From Alphaproteobacteria bacterium (GTDB lineage: Bacteria; Pseudomonadota; Alphaproteobacteria; Sphingomonadales; Sphingomonadaceae): a stretch of DNA of 64,000 bases. The DNA lies in assembly GCA_018970445.1 (NCBI GenBank), contig JAGWWF010000006.1, positions 62,001-126,000 on the forward strand. The letters run 5' to 3'. Position numbers and translations under genes: made by a program. The number at the start of each line of letters is the position of its first letter. Position 1 is the first letter of the stretch. The notes under the pieces are model-generated. The model saw only the letters and a list, made by a program, of their open reading frames with translations, did not search any database and had not been told where the DNA came from. This document shows positions 1-9,965 of the stretch, in pieces.

Positions 1-49
1 CCTTGCCGGTCATGAGCGAAAATCTGCCGCGTTCCAGCGTCACGGCAGG

Positions 50-2086
50 TCAGAAATCGACGGTGAGATAGGCCTGGGTCACCCGGCCGGGCAGCATCGT
101 GTAGGCATTGGCACCCCGCAGATCAAAGCCCTGCTGGCTGGTCAGGTTGCTGGTCTGGATGCGCAGCATGGCATCGTTGCCGGCCAGCTTGAACCGGTAT
201 CGGCCGCCCACATCAATGAGGGTGCGGGTGGGCACGAACACCAGATTGTTGACCGTCGCCACTTCCGGCGAGCGATAGGAGAGGCGCATGTCCAGCGACA
301 GGCCGGGGGCAAAGACGGGGCGCCAATCGGCGGAAAATTCAATGCGTTCGTTGATGGCGCCCACTGGCAGGCGGCCAACCAGGCCGCGGGTGACGGCATC
401 GCCGGTCACCTGCGGGCGCAACAGCACGGCACCGGCCACGATCGACAGCTCGTCGGTGAGCGGCCCGGCCAGGGAGGCTTCGACGCCGCGGTTGATCACT
501 TCGCCCAGCACGTCGAAGCGGCCGGCGGTATCAAGGTTGAAATAGGGTTTGGACACTTCGAACAGGCCGGCAACCATGCGCATGCCGCCGCCCATGTTGA
601 GCCGTACCCCGGCATCGATCTGGCGGGTGCGGATCGCGGGCAGCGCCTCGTTGCGGTTGGCCGCAAAATTGGGGGCAACGCCGGATTCCTCCAGCCCGGT
701 CACCGCGCCGCCATAGAACGTGATGGCATCGCTCAGTTGAACAGCGGCCGTGAGGTTGTACAGCCAGGGTGTGGCATCAGTGGCGGTGATGGCGCCGGGA
801 AAGCCGATGCGCTTGGCATAATCGCTCTTCTGCACGCCCACCGAAAGCTCGCCCACCCCGGTCCAGCGGCCCTCATAGGCGATGCCGCCGGTCCATTGCC
901 GCACATTGTCGTCCTGCTGCGGGCCAAAGCTGAAATCGGGCCTGGGCACATCGGGGGCACGGCCAAGGATGTTGACCACGCCCAGATCGATCGACCGGCT
1001 GCCATCAAAGCGGCGATAGCCCTGGCGACCGCGCAGTGTGGCGTGGATCTGGTGGCGGCGCGGCCCGTCTTCGATGCGGCGGGTCAGTCGCACTTCGCCG
1101 CTGGTCGAGGCGTTGTAGAGCGTGGGATCGCCGGTGATGCGTTCGGTGCCCGTGCCATCGGGGGAGGTGAGGCGCACGACATTGGCGAACTGGTCGCGCA
1201 CTACCCGCTGGGAACGGAACAGGCCGGCGCGCAACAGCCAGCCATCGCTGATCGTCCAATCGCTGATCAGGCCGGCGTTCACCTCGGTATCGCCGCCGCG
1301 CGACCACCAGGGGCCGAAGAATTGCCGGCGCGGCAGGCGCGGTGGCAGGAAATTGCCCTGCGGCACCGTGATCGGGCCATGATCGTCGATCAGCGTCTCG
1401 CGCACGTTGATGAACGGCAGCAGGCCGAACCGCGCCGAAGGGGTCCATTCGGCAATGAAGGCCCCTTCGAAGCTGTGGTCGCGGGTCGCGTTGAAGCCAT
1501 TTTCCAGCACCATGCCGGCCCCCACCCCAACGCTCAGGGTGGAGGAGACCGGCAGGCTGGCATCAAATTCGGCGGTGGGTGTGTGCCATGTGTTGTAACC
1601 CACCAGCACGCTGGCCGCCGCCTCCCGCCCCGGCCGGCGCAGGCCCAGATCGACAATGCCGGTGGGTGCCGGGAACGGGCTGCCCAGCGCCGACGGGCCG
1701 ACCCGGATCGCGGTTGCCCGCACCAGCCGGCTGGACGGGACGACGATGGGATCGAAATACAGGCCATCGATGCGGACATTGCCCGCCACCACCGGCGAGA
1801 AGCCGCGCACCCGTTCGCGGCTGTACAGGCCCGACACCTCGCGGCCGATGCTGGTGCCAAAGGCATCGCCGGCCTGGCGCACGGCATTTTCGGCGGCGCG
1901 GCTGCCTGTGGCGGCGATCGTGCCTGCCGTGGCGTTTTCCGGGGCAGCGGTGGCCGCATCCGGGGCCGTGGCGGCGGCAGGCGGGGCAGGGGTGGCGGCA
2001 GTCTGGGCTCGCGTGACAGCCGTTGGGCACAGCGCCATGGCCAGCCCCAGGGTGAGCGCCCGGCGCGAGAAATCCCCTCCTGTCAT
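50..2086 (-). CDS. TonB-dependent receptor-like outer membrane protein (paralog 1 of 3)
   Basis: 678-residue outer-membrane beta-barrel, probably a TonB-dependent uptake receptor; the ligand is unknown. The N-terminus (SRRALTLGLAMALCP, cut near TRAQT) is a Sec signal peptide. A plug-like region near residues 60-160 carries NAVRQAGDAFGTSIGRE, VRGFSPVVAGNVRIDGLYFD and SALGSPFPAPTGIVDL, shared almost word for word with the next two genes. The chain ends YLTVDF, the C-terminal aromatic expected for BAM-assembled barrels. I start at ATG 2086; a TTG two codons upstream is possible, and neither has a clear Shine-Dalgarno. No obvious TonB box was seen. It is last in the tandem array and has its own operator-like site 48 nt upstream (2134-2146). 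This looks like the sphingomonad subgroup with a RIxGLYFD motif; siderophore or sugar-derivative uptake are both possible. Confidence 0.8.
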   Translation of the reverse strand: MTGGDFSRRALTLGLAMALCPTAVTRAQTAATPAPPAAATAPDAATAAPENATAGTIAATGSRAAENAVRQAGDAFGTSIGREVSGLYSRERVRGFSPVVAGNVRIDGLYFDPIVVPSSRLVRATAIRVGPSALGSPFPAPTGIVDLGLRRPGREAAASVLVGYNTWHTPTAEFDASLPVSSTLSVGVGAGMVLENGFNATRDHSFEGAFIAEWTPSARFGLLPFINVRETLIDDHGPITVPQGNFLPPRLPRRQFFGPWWSRGGDTEVNAGLISDWTISDGWLLRAGLFRSQRVVRDQFANVVRLTSPDGTGTERITGDPTLYNASTSGEVRLTRRIEDGPRRHQIHATLRGRQGYRRFDGSRSIDLGVVNILGRAPDVPRPDFSFGPQQDDNVRQWTGGIAYEGRWTGVGELSVGVQKSDYAKRIGFPGAITATDATPWLYNLTAAVQLSDAITFYGGAVTGLEESGVAPNFAANRNEALPAIRTRQIDAGVRLNMGGGMRMVAGLFEVSKPYFNLDTAGRFDVLGEVINRGVEASLAGPLTDELSIVAGAVLLRPQVTGDAVTRGLVGRLPVGAINERIEFSADWRPVFAPGLSLDMRLSYRSPEVATVNNLVFVPTRTLIDVGGRYRFKLAGNDAMLRIQTSNLTSQQGFDLRGANAYTMLPGRVTQAYLTVDF

Positions 2087-2133
2087 GCCCAATCAATGGC
2101 CAGCACGGCCGCCCAAGTCCAGCGCAAAAATCG

Positions 2134-2146
2134 TATACAATATGCA
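2134..2146. promoter_or_regulatory. Operator-like motif TATACAATATGCA (copy A)
   Basis: The 13-mer TATACAATATGCA, preceded by G to give a GTATAC palindrome, lies in the 88-bp gap upstream of receptor paralog 1. The identical 13-mer recurs at 33465-33477 and a 2-mismatch version at 29132-29144, each in the upstream region of another gene. AT-rich 13-mers are rare by chance in this very GC-rich sequence, so a shared regulator is likely. Family assignment is inference: the GTATAC core is reminiscent of GntR/FCD-type sites such as UxuR/ExuR. Confidence 0.5.
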
Positions 2147-2174
2147 ATAATCATGCTGACCCCAGCCGCCGGCA

Positions 2175-4154
2175 TCAGAAATCGACCGTGAGATACAATT
2201 GCGCCACCCGGCCATCGTTCATGCCATAGACGCCGGCCCCTTCCAGATAGACACCGTTGACGCCACCGGCATTGAAGATCTGGGCGCGCAACACCGCATC
2301 CCTGCCGGCCAGACGAAAGCCATAGCGGGCGCCCACGTCGATGAAGGTCTGCGGCGGGATGTGCACGGCGTTGTTGACCGTGGCCACCGTGCTGCTGTTG
2401 GCGAACAGGCCCAGATCGAACGACAGGCCGGGCGCGAACGGTGGCCGCCAATCCAGCGACAGGTTGATGCGGCGGCGGATCGCGCCCACCGGCAGCGGCC
2501 CGGCCACGCCCAGCGCCACCGCTTCGCCTGAAACGCGCGGCCAGCTGAGCACGGCGCCGCCCACCAGCGCGAGGGACGGGGTGACAGGGCCGGCGATGCT
2601 GAACTCCACGCCGCGGCTGGCCAGCGTGCCCAGCGGGCCGAAGCGGCCGGTGGCATCAAGGTTGAAATAGGGCTTGGTCAGCTGGAAGGCGCCGGCCACC
2701 AGCGTGAGGTCGCCCAGCTTCTGGCGCACGCCGGCATCCAGCTGCCGGGTGATGATCGCCGGCAGCGCTTCGTTGCGATTGGTGGCGATATCGGGGGCCA
2801 CGCCGCTTTCCTCCAGCCCGGTCACCCAGCCGCCATAAAGCTCGGTGCCGCTGCCCAGCCGGATGGCAGCATTGATGTTGCCCAGCCACGGGGCGGCATC
2901 GATGGCCTGGGTGGCGCCGGGCAGGCCGATGCGCTTGGCATAATCGCTTTTCTGCAGGCCCACCGAAAGCGCGCCCACGCCCTGCCAGGTGCCTTCATAG
3001 CCGATGGCGCCGGTGAACTGGCGCACCCGGTCTTCCTGTTGCGGGCCGAAGGCGAAATCCGGCAGCGGCGCCGTGCTGGGGCGGCCGATATCGGTGGGCC
3101 CCAGATCAAGCTGCACGCTGCCATCAAAGCGGCGGAACGCCTTGCGGCCGCGCAGCGCGAGGTGGAAGCGGTGGCTGCGCGGGCCATCGGCGAGCGTGCG
3201 GGTGAGCCGCAGCTCGCCGCTGTTGGACACGAAGAACAGGCGCGGATCGGCCACGATGCGCTGGCGCGCGCGGCCATCGGGCTGCACATCCTCCATCAGA
3301 TTGGAAAAGGCGGTTGGCAGCACCACCGAGGACCGGAACAGCCCGGCCTTCAGCGCCCAGCCGCTGGCGATGGCCCAATCGGCCAACAGCCCGGCGTTCA
3401 CCTCGCTGTCGCGCTGGCGCACCCAGCGCGGGCCCACGAACACGCGGCGCGGCGGATCGGGCGGCAGCACATCGCCGGCCGGCACGAACAGCGGCGGCAC
3501 ATCATCGCGCGGTGTGACGGTGAAGCTGAGGAAGGGCACCAGCCGCAGGCCATCGCTCACCTGCCAGCGGGCGATGGCGGCAGCTTCATATTTGTTGTCG
3601 TGGGCGGCGGTGATGAAGCGTTCGCGGCGGATCATGCCGCCCAGGCCCAGGCTGAATCGTTCGGACAGCGGCAGCGCCACGTCCAGTTCGGCAATGTGGC
3701 TGCCGAAATTGTCCACGCTGACCAGCGCGGAGGCGGCGCGTTCGCTGCCGGGCACGCGCAGGGACAGATCGACGATGCCGGTGGGCGCCGGAAACGGGCT
3801 GCCCAGCGCCGATGGGCCGATGCGGATGCTGGTGGCACCGCTGATCCGGTCCGACGGGAAGATCACCGGATCGAAATACAGGCCCTCGATGCGCACATTG
3901 CCGGCCACCACGGGAGAAAAGCCGCGGATGTCATCGGCGCTGTAGAGCCCGATTTCTTCCCGCCCGATTACCGTGCCAAAGGCGTCGCTGGCCCCGCGCA
4001 CGGCATTTTCGCCGGCGCGGGCACCGGCCGCCGGGATGGCGACGGGCGCCGGCAGGCCGGGCGGCGGGGCGCTGGTTTCGGCGGGTTGTGCCGCCTGTGC
4101 CACGGCCGCCGGCAGGCCAAGCACAACGGCGCACCAGAAGCGCTGCAAGGGCAT
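2175..4154 (-). CDS. TonB-dependent receptor-like outer membrane protein (paralog 2 of 3)
   Basis: 659-residue outer-membrane receptor homologous along its length to its two neighbours. The start MPLQRFWCAVVLGLPAAVAQA (ATG 4154) gives a clean signal peptide and is preceded by AGGA at about 10 nt; an upstream ATG at 4175 would add seven residues (MNSGTST). The conserved plug signature reads NAVRGASDAFGTVIGRE, then IRGFSPVVAGNVRIEGLYFD and SALGSPFPAPTGIVDL. The C-terminus is YLTVDF. It lies 88 nt before paralog 1 (counted to its ATG) and 95 nt after paralog 3 (from the stop to ATG 4154). The gap is long enough for a promoter, but I recognise none. The substrate is unknown. Confidence 0.8.
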   Translation of the reverse strand: MPLQRFWCAVVLGLPAAVAQAAQPAETSAPPPGLPAPVAIPAAGARAGENAVRGASDAFGTVIGREEIGLYSADDIRGFSPVVAGNVRIEGLYFDPVIFPSDRISGATSIRIGPSALGSPFPAPTGIVDLSLRVPGSERAASALVSVDNFGSHIAELDVALPLSERFSLGLGGMIRRERFITAAHDNKYEAAAIARWQVSDGLRLVPFLSFTVTPRDDVPPLFVPAGDVLPPDPPRRVFVGPRWVRQRDSEVNAGLLADWAIASGWALKAGLFRSSVVLPTAFSNLMEDVQPDGRARQRIVADPRLFFVSNSGELRLTRTLADGPRSHRFHLALRGRKAFRRFDGSVQLDLGPTDIGRPSTAPLPDFAFGPQQEDRVRQFTGAIGYEGTWQGVGALSVGLQKSDYAKRIGLPGATQAIDAAPWLGNINAAIRLGSGTELYGGWVTGLEESGVAPDIATNRNEALPAIITRQLDAGVRQKLGDLTLVAGAFQLTKPYFNLDATGRFGPLGTLASRGVEFSIAGPVTPSLALVGGAVLSWPRVSGEAVALGVAGPLPVGAIRRRINLSLDWRPPFAPGLSFDLGLFANSSTVATVNNAVHIPPQTFIDVGARYGFRLAGRDAVLRAQIFNAGGVNGVYLEGAGVYGMNDGRVAQLYLTVDF

Positions 4155-4249
4155 GGTGGACGTTCCTGAATTCATGGCACGTGCAATGCCGCTGCCCTAT
4201 CCGGGCGGTGTTGCAATTGCGCGAACAAGCCGGCGGCGGCGCTAGATGG

Positions 4250-6193
4250 TCACAGATCGACTGTCAAATAACCAATGGCTGCGCGGCCCCACACCGGGCG
4301 GAACGCGCCCGCGCCAAACAGTTCATAGCCCTGTTGGTCGAGCAGATTTTCCACCTGGATGCGCAAGGTGGCGGCGCTGCCCGCCAGCTTGAAGCGGTAA
4401 CGGCCGCCGATATCGACAAAGGTCAGCGCCGGGATCGCCACCCGGTTGGACACGGTCGCGGTCTGGCTGCTGGTGTGGGACAGGCCGGCATCGAACGAGA
4501 CGCCGGGCAGCCAGGGTGGCCGCCAATCGCCGCTGATCGTATAGGTCTGGCTGATCGCGCCAACGGGCCGGCGGCCGACGCCGGGCACATTGGCGGCCAC
4601 CTGCGGATCCAGCAGCACCGCGCCGGCCACCAGGCTGAGCCGCCGTGTGACCGGCCCGCTGAACGAGGCTTCGAGGCCGCGATTGCGCACCGTGCCCAAT
4701 TGCCGGAAGCGGTTGGCGGCATCGAGATTGAAATAGGGTTTGGCCACCTCGAACAGGCCGACCACCAGCCGCAGATCGCCAGCCAGCGCCCAGCGCAGCC
4801 CGGCATCCCACTGGCGGGTGCGGATGGCCGGCAGCGCCTCGTTGCGGTTGGCCGCCTGTTCGGGCGCAACGCCCGATTCCTCCAGCCCGGTGACATGGCC
4901 GCCATAGGCCGCCAGACGGGGCGTCAGGGTGATGGCGACATTGGCGTTGAACAGCAGGGGCCGGGTGGCGGTGGCCACCGGGGCCACGCCCGGCAGGCCG
5001 ATGCGCTTGCGGTAATCGGTTTGCTGCACGCCCAGCGAGATTTCGCCCACCCCGTCCCAGCGGCCTTCATAGCCGGCGGCCAGCGTCCATTGCCGGAAGC
5101 GGTCGCGTTCCTGTTCGGTGAAGCGGGCAACGGGCTGGGGCGCGGTGATTGGCGTGGTGAGGGTGGTGGGGCCGAAATCCACCGTTGCGGCCCCGCCAAA
5201 GCGTCGCCGGGCATCGCGGCCGCGCACGGCGAGGTGCAGCTGGTGGGTTTTCCGGCCGTCGATCCAGCTGCGGGTCAGCCGCACCTCACCGCTGGTGGAG
5301 GCAAACAGCAGCGGCGGATCGATGATCACCTGCGAACGGGCGCTGCCATCGGGCCGCACCTGGTCAAGCAGGTTGGTGAAATCCTCGAAATAGGCGATCG
5401 ACGATCGGAACAGCCCGGCCTTCAGCCCCCAGCCCGGTGTCAGATCGGCGCTCAGCACGCCGCCGGCGTTCAATTCGGTTTCGCGGGTGCGCTGCCAGCG
5501 CGGGCCGTTCCAGAAATCGCGCGGCAGGCGGGGCGGCAGCGCCTCGCCGGCGGGCACAGTGATGGTCGCGGCATCGTGGAACGGAGTATAGGCTAGGCTG
5601 ATGAACGGCACGAATTCCACGCCCGGTGCCGGCCTGATCCGGGCGATCAGCGCGGCTTCGTAATAATAGTCGCGGGTGCCATCGCCCATATGCTCGTGGT
5701 TGATCTGGCCGCCCAGCCCCAGGCTGAACCCGTCGCTGATCGGCAGGGCGATATCGGCCTCGATCATGCGGCTGCCCCAGGTGTCGACACTGGCCAGCAC
5801 ACTGGCGCCCGCCTTGTCGCCGGGCACGCGCAGGCCAAGATCGACAATGCCGGTAGGGCTGGGAAAGAGCGATCCGAACACGGTGGGGCCGACGCGGATG
5901 ACCGTGGACCCACTGATGCGATCGGATGGAAAGAACACCGGATCGAAATAGAGGCCGGCAATGCGGACATTGCCGGCGACGCGCGGCGAAAATCCGCGCA
6001 CATTGCCATCATCGTAGATGCCGATGTCTTCGCGGCCGATCACCGTGCCAAAGGCATCGCCGGCCTGCCGCACGGCATTTTCGCCGGCCCGGTTGCCCGC
6101 AGCGGTCAGCGCAACCGGCGGCGCCGGCTGGGCCTGGGCGGCGGCCGCCATCACAGCGGCGGCCAGCGTGATCAGGGTTCGCGTCTGCATCAT
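4250..6193 (-). CDS. TonB-dependent receptor-like outer membrane protein (paralog 3 of 3)
   Basis: 647-residue member of the same tandem family. The frame is open to 6283, but MMQTRTLITLAAAVMAAAAQAQ at ATG 6193 is a typical signal peptide and the upstream residues (rich in Cys, Pro and Arg) are not, so I start there. The signature is present with small changes: NAVRQAGDAFGTVIGRE, VRGFSPRVAGNVRIAGLYFD, and VFGSLFPSPTGIVDL where the others have ALGSPFPAPTGIVDL. Unlike its paralogs it ends YLTVDL, with Leu instead of the C-terminal Phe that usually guides barrel assembly. It follows the S-adenosylhomocysteinase stop by 86 nt on the same strand; a functional link is not implied. Confidence 0.8.
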   Translation of the reverse strand: MMQTRTLITLAAAVMAAAAQAQPAPPVALTAAGNRAGENAVRQAGDAFGTVIGREDIGIYDDGNVRGFSPRVAGNVRIAGLYFDPVFFPSDRISGSTVIRVGPTVFGSLFPSPTGIVDLGLRVPGDKAGASVLASVDTWGSRMIEADIALPISDGFSLGLGGQINHEHMGDGTRDYYYEAALIARIRPAPGVEFVPFISLAYTPFHDAATITVPAGEALPPRLPRDFWNGPRWQRTRETELNAGGVLSADLTPGWGLKAGLFRSSIAYFEDFTNLLDQVRPDGSARSQVIIDPPLLFASTSGEVRLTRSWIDGRKTHQLHLAVRGRDARRRFGGAATVDFGPTTLTTPITAPQPVARFTEQERDRFRQWTLAAGYEGRWDGVGEISLGVQQTDYRKRIGLPGVAPVATATRPLLFNANVAITLTPRLAAYGGHVTGLEESGVAPEQAANRNEALPAIRTRQWDAGLRWALAGDLRLVVGLFEVAKPYFNLDAANRFRQLGTVRNRGLEASFSGPVTRRLSLVAGAVLLDPQVAANVPGVGRRPVGAISQTYTISGDWRPPWLPGVSFDAGLSHTSSQTATVSNRVAIPALTFVDIGGRYRFKLAGSAATLRIQVENLLDQQGYELFGAGAFRPVWGRAAIGYLTVDL

Positions 6194-6279
6194 CCATCGG
6201 CCCCCGTTCGGAACCGCCCCTTGCGGGCAACGCCGGCAAAGGTCAATCGGGAAGGGTCGGCAGGCAGGATGGGCGGCGA

Positions 6280-7680
6280 TCAATAACGATAATGATCCGG
6301 CTTGAACGGGCCGGCCTCGCCCACGCCGATATAGCTGGCCTGTTTGGGGCTCAGCGTCGTCAGCTTCACGCCCAGCTTGTCCAGATGCAGGCGCGCAACC
6401 TTTTCATCCAGATGCTTGGGCAGCACATGCACGGCGTTGCTGTACTGGGCGCCCTTCGTCCACAGTTCGATCTGGGCCAGCACCTGGTTGGTGAAGCTGG
6501 CCGACATCACGAAGCTGGGGTGGCCGGTGGCGCAGCCCAGATTGACCAGCCGGCCCTTGGCCAGCACGATGATCTGGTTGCCATCGGGGAATTCCACGAT
6601 GTCGGTGCCCGGCTTCACCTCGGTCCACTTGTAGTTGGACAGGGCGGCAATCTGGATCTCGCTGTCGAAATGGCCGATGTTGCACACGATGGCGTTGGGG
6701 CGCATCGCCTTCATGTGTTCGGCGGTGATCACGTCCATGTTGCCGGTGGCGGTGACGAAAATGTCGGCGCGCGTCACCGCGTCTTCCATGGTGACCACTT
6801 CAAAGCCTTCCATCGCGGCCTGCAGCGCGCAGATGGGATCGATTTCCGTCACCATCACGCGCGCGCCGCCATTGCGCAGCGAATGCGCGCTGCCCTTGCC
6901 GACATCGCCGAAGCCGGCGACGCAGGCAACCTTGCCGGCCAGCATCACGTCGGTGGCGCGGCGGATGGCATCGACCAGCGACTCCTTGCAGCCATAGAGA
7001 TTGTCGAACTTGGATTTGGTCACGCTGTCGTTGACGTTGATCGCCGGGAACGGCAGCCGGCCCTGCCGGGCCAGATCATACAGGCGATGCACGCCCGTGG
7101 TGGTTTCCTCCGAAACGCCCTTCAGATTGCGCACCGTCTGCGTCAGATAGCCGGGGCGGGCGGCCACGAATGCCTTCAGCGCGCGCTGGAATTCCACCTC
7201 TTCGGCGTTTTCCGGTTCGCCCAGCGTTTCGCCGGCTTCCAGCCGCGCGCCCCACAGCGCGAACATGGTGGCATCGCCGCCATCATCCAGGATGATGTTG
7301 GCGGTGTCATCACCCCAGTCAAAGATGCGGCCGACATAATCCCAGTAATCGGCCAGGCTCTCGCCCTTGATGGCATAGGTGGGGATGCCGGCGGCGACCA
7401 TGGCGGCGGCGGCGTGATCCTGGGTGGAAAAGATGTTGCAGGTGGCCCAGCGCAGTTCGGCCCCCAGCGCCACCAGCGTTTCCATCAGCACCGCGGTCTG
7501 GATCGTCATGTGCAGGCTGCCGGTGATGCGCGCGCCCTTCAGCGGCTGGGCCGCGCCGAATTCGGCGCGCAGCGCCATCAGGCCGGGCATTTCGGTTTCG
7601 GCAATGGCGATTTCGCGGCGGCCGAACGCGGCCAGGCTGAGATCGGCGATGGCATAATCGCGGGTGGCAAGATCGGCCAT
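6280..7680 (-). CDS. ahcY: S-adenosylhomocysteinase
   Basis: Hydrolyses S-adenosylhomocysteine to adenosine and homocysteine with NAD+ as bound cofactor; cytoplasmic, part of the activated methyl cycle. The 466 residues match the usual bacterial length. The N-terminal substrate domain includes [16 protein letters not shown], the NAD-binding Rossmann segment reads [17 protein letters not shown], and the C-terminus ends in [10 protein letters not shown], the family signature with the conserved Lys and Tyr. The start at ATG 7680 (MADLATRDY) is set by an AGGA 8 nt upstream; the frame extends to 7815 but that part is not protein-like. Upstream lies a perfect inverted repeat (7758-7773), a candidate operator. 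Confidence 0.97.
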   Translation of the reverse strand: MADLATRDYAIADLSLAAFGRREIAIAETEMPGLMALRAEFGAAQPLKGARITGSLHMTIQTAVLMETLVALGAELRWATCNIFSTQDHAAAAMVAAGIPTYAIKGESLADYWDYVGRIFDWGDDTANIILDDGGDATMFALWGARLEAGETLGEPENAEEVEFQRALKAFVAARPGYLTQTVRNLKGVSEETTTGVHRLYDLARQGRLPFPAINVNDSVTKSKFDNLYGCKESLVDAIRRATDVMLAGKVACVAGFGDVGKGSAHSLRNGGARVMVTEIDPICALQAAMEGFEVVTMEDAVTRADIFVTATGNMDVITAEHMKAMRPNAIVCNIGHFDSEIQIAALSNYKWTEVKPGTDIVEFPDGNQIIVLAKGRLVNLGCATGHPSFVMSASFTNQVLAQIELWTKGAQYSNAVHVLPKHLDEKVARLHLDKLGVKLTTLSPKQASYIGVGEAGPFKPDHYRY

Positions 7681-7757
7681 GATCGGTTCCTGTGGACAAA
7701 GTGGCGGATGGGGGCGGACTGGCGGCTCCCTAGGCCGCGCGGCGCTGGCCGGCAAGC

Positions 7758-7773
7758 ATAAAGCTTGCTTTAT
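7758..7773. promoter_or_regulatory. Inverted repeat, candidate SahR-type operator upstream of ahcY
   Basis: ATAAAGC-TT-GCTTTAT is a perfect palindrome with 7-bp arms and a 2-nt centre, in an AT-rich island in the 191-bp region between ahcY (start 7680) and the divergent peptidase (start 7872). Homocysteine/SAH-responsive ArsR-family regulators (SahR) are known to control ahcY in proteobacteria through AT-rich palindromes of this kind. That this is such a site is inference from position and shape; no regulator gene lies nearby. Confidence 0.45.
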
Positions 7774-7871
7774 ATGGTGTCGCAGGCCGGGCGCGGTCAC
7801 GAAAGCCGCTGGCAAAGCCGGGCGCGGCTTGCCAATGTGTGCGCCAAAGCCATGTGGGGGAGTGTCTGGCC

Positions 7872-9965
7872 ATGCGCCGTTTCGTTGCGAGTATCCTGCT
7901 GATGTCTGCTGCTGCTGCTGTTGCTGCCCCGATTGCCTATCCGGCCACCCAGGCCGGCACCGCGGTGGAAGCCCGGCACGGCCTGTCCGTGCCCGATCCC
8001 TATCGCTGGCTGGAAGCCGATGTGCGCAGCGAACCGCAGGTGGCGAATTGGGTGGAGGCGCAGAACCAGGTGACGATGGCCTATCTGGCCGGCCTGCCGC
8101 AGCGCGAGGCGATCCGCCAGCGGCTGACCACGCTTTACAATTATGAACGCTTTGGCCTGCCGCGCGTGAAGGGCGGTGTGCAGTTCTTCACCCGCAATTC
8201 GGGGTTGCAGAACCAGTCGGTGCTCTATGTGCAGGCGCCGGGGCAGGAACCGCGCGTGCTGATCGATCCCAACCCCTGGGCGAAGGATGGTGCCACCGCG
8301 CTGGCCGAATGGCAGCCGTCGGCCGATGGCAAATTGCTGGTCTATGCCGTGCAGGATGGCGGGACGGACTGGCGCACCCTGAAACTGCGCGATGTGCCGA
8401 CCGGCACCGATCTGCCCGATGTGATCGAATGGGTGAAATCCAGCGCGATTGCCTGGAAAAAGGATGGTTCGGGATTTTATTACAGCCGCTTTCCCGAACA
8501 GGCCGGGCCGAAATATCTGGGCGTCAGCCTGAACCAGAAGCTGTATTTCCATCGGCTGGGCACGCCGCAATCGGCCGACCAGCTGATCTTTGAAACGCCG
8601 GACCATCCCCGGCGCGGCCATTTCGGCCAGGTGACGGACGATGGCCGCTGGCTGATCATCATCACATCGGAAGGCACCGATTCGCGGTTCGAGGTGCGCA
8701 TTGCCGATATCCAGAAGGGCGAGACGCCGCGCGCGCTGGTGACGGGGCTGGATCATGACTGGTCGCTGGCCGGCAGCCAGGGCGACACGCTGTATTTCCG
8801 CACCGATCGCGATGCGCCGCGCGGGCGGATCGTGGCGATGAACGCCATCACCGGCGCGGTTCGCGAAGTGGTGGGCGAAGGCGCCGCCACCCTGACCGGT
8901 GCCAGCCTGGTGGGCAACCGGCTGGTGGCCGAAACGCTGGAAGACGCCAAATCGGTGGTGCGCCTGTATGAACGCGATGGCCGGCCGGTGGGCGTGGTGC
9001 CCTTGCCCGGCATCGGCACGGCCGGCGGCTTTGAAGCGTCTGACGACGGCACGACCTTCTTTGCCTTTTCCAGCTTTGCGACGCCCGGTTCGATCTGGCG
9101 CTATGACGCGGCCACCAACCGGGCCGAGGTGGTGCGCCAGGCCAAGGTGGCGTTCAACCCGGATGATTATGCGGTCAGCCAGATCTTCTATCCATCGAAG
9201 GATGGCACCCGCGTGCCGATGTTCGTGGCGCACCGCAAGGATCTTGACCTTGCGAAGCCGCACCCGGCGCTGCTCTATGCCTATGGCGGTTTCGACATCA
9301 GCCAGACGCCCGGCTTCAGCGTGTCGCGGCTGGTGTGGATGGAAATGGGCGGTGTGTTCGCGCTGGCCAACATCCGTGGTGGCGGCGAATATGGCAAGGC
9401 CTGGCACGATGGCGGCCGCCTGCTGAACAAGCAGAATGTGTTCGATGATTTCATCGCGGCCGGCGAGGCGCTGATTGCCCGGGGCCTCACCAGCAAGGGC
9501 CAGCTGGCCATCCAGGGCGGGTCCAACGGTGGCCTGCTGGTGGGGGCGGTGACCAACCAGCGCCCCGATCTGTTCGCCGCCGCGCTGCCGGCGGTGGGCG
9601 TGATGGACATGCTGCGCTATGCCAACTGGACGGCCGGGCGATACTGGGTGGATGATTATGGCGATGTCAGCCAGCCGGCGATGTTCCGCTACAATCTGGC
9701 CTACAGCCCCTATCACAACGTGAAGGGCGGCAAGGATTACCCCGCGATCCTGGTGACGACCGCGGACACCGATGATCGCGTGGTGCCGGGCCACAGCTTC
9801 AAATATGCCGCCGCGCTGCAGGCCGCCAATATTGGTGACAAGCCGCACCTGATCCGCATCGAGACCCGCGCCGGCCATGGCAGCGGCAAGCCGACCGACA
9901 AGATCATTGCCGAGGCGGCGGATCTGTGGGCCTTTGCGGGTTACTGGACGGGGCTAACGAAATAG
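7872..9965 (+). CDS. Prolyl oligopeptidase family serine peptidase (S9A), exported
   Basis: Cleaves short peptides after proline (S9A family); predicted periplasmic because [19 protein letters not shown] is a signal peptide. At 697 residues it has the family layout of an N-terminal seven-bladed propeller followed by an alpha/beta-hydrolase domain. The nucleophile is Ser551 in [12 protein letters not shown], the acid lies in [13 protein letters not shown] and the histidine in [12 protein letters not shown] 7872 is chosen over an in-frame ATG at 7839 because it begins exactly at the signal peptide. The 3' end overlaps the convergent DUF454 gene by 62 nt. Confidence 0.93.
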   Translation: MRRFVASILLMSAAAAVAAPIAYPATQAGTAVEARHGLSVPDPYRWLEADVRSEPQVANWVEAQNQVTMAYLAGLPQREAIRQRLTTLYNYERFGLPRVKGGVQFFTRNSGLQNQSVLYVQAPGQEPRVLIDPNPWAKDGATALAEWQPSADGKLLVYAVQDGGTDWRTLKLRDVPTGTDLPDVIEWVKSSAIAWKKDGSGFYYSRFPEQAGPKYLGVSLNQKLYFHRLGTPQSADQLIFETPDHPRRGHFGQVTDDGRWLIIITSEGTDSRFEVRIADIQKGETPRALVTGLDHDWSLAGSQGDTLYFRTDRDAPRGRIVAMNAITGAVREVVGEGAATLTGASLVGNRLVAETLEDAKSVVRLYERDGRPVGVVPLPGIGTAGGFEASDDGTTFFAFSSFATPGSIWRYDAATNRAEVVRQAKVAFNPDDYAVSQIFYPSKDGTRVPMFVAHRKDLDLAKPHPALLYAYGGFDISQTPGFSVSRLVWMEMGGVFALANIRGGGEYGKAWHDGGRLLNKQNVFDDFIAAGEALIARGLTSKGQLAIQGGSNGGLLVGAVTNQRPDLFAAALPAVGVMDMLRYANWTAGRYWVDDYGDVSQPAMFRYNLAYSPYHNVKGGKDYPAILVTTADTDDRVVPGHSFKYAAALQAANIGDKPHLIRIETRAGHGSGKPTDKIIAEAADLWAFAGYWTGLTK

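Noticed and set aside
1-49. Possible start of a further gene on the minus strand (ATG at 13 or GTG at 43)
   Set aside because: Only 4-14 codons are inside the window and no clear Shine-Dalgarno is present, so it cannot be supported.
7905-7930. CTG/GCT run near the peptidase start
   Set aside because: It encodes the hydrophobic signal peptide (SAAAAVAA); not a separate repeat element.
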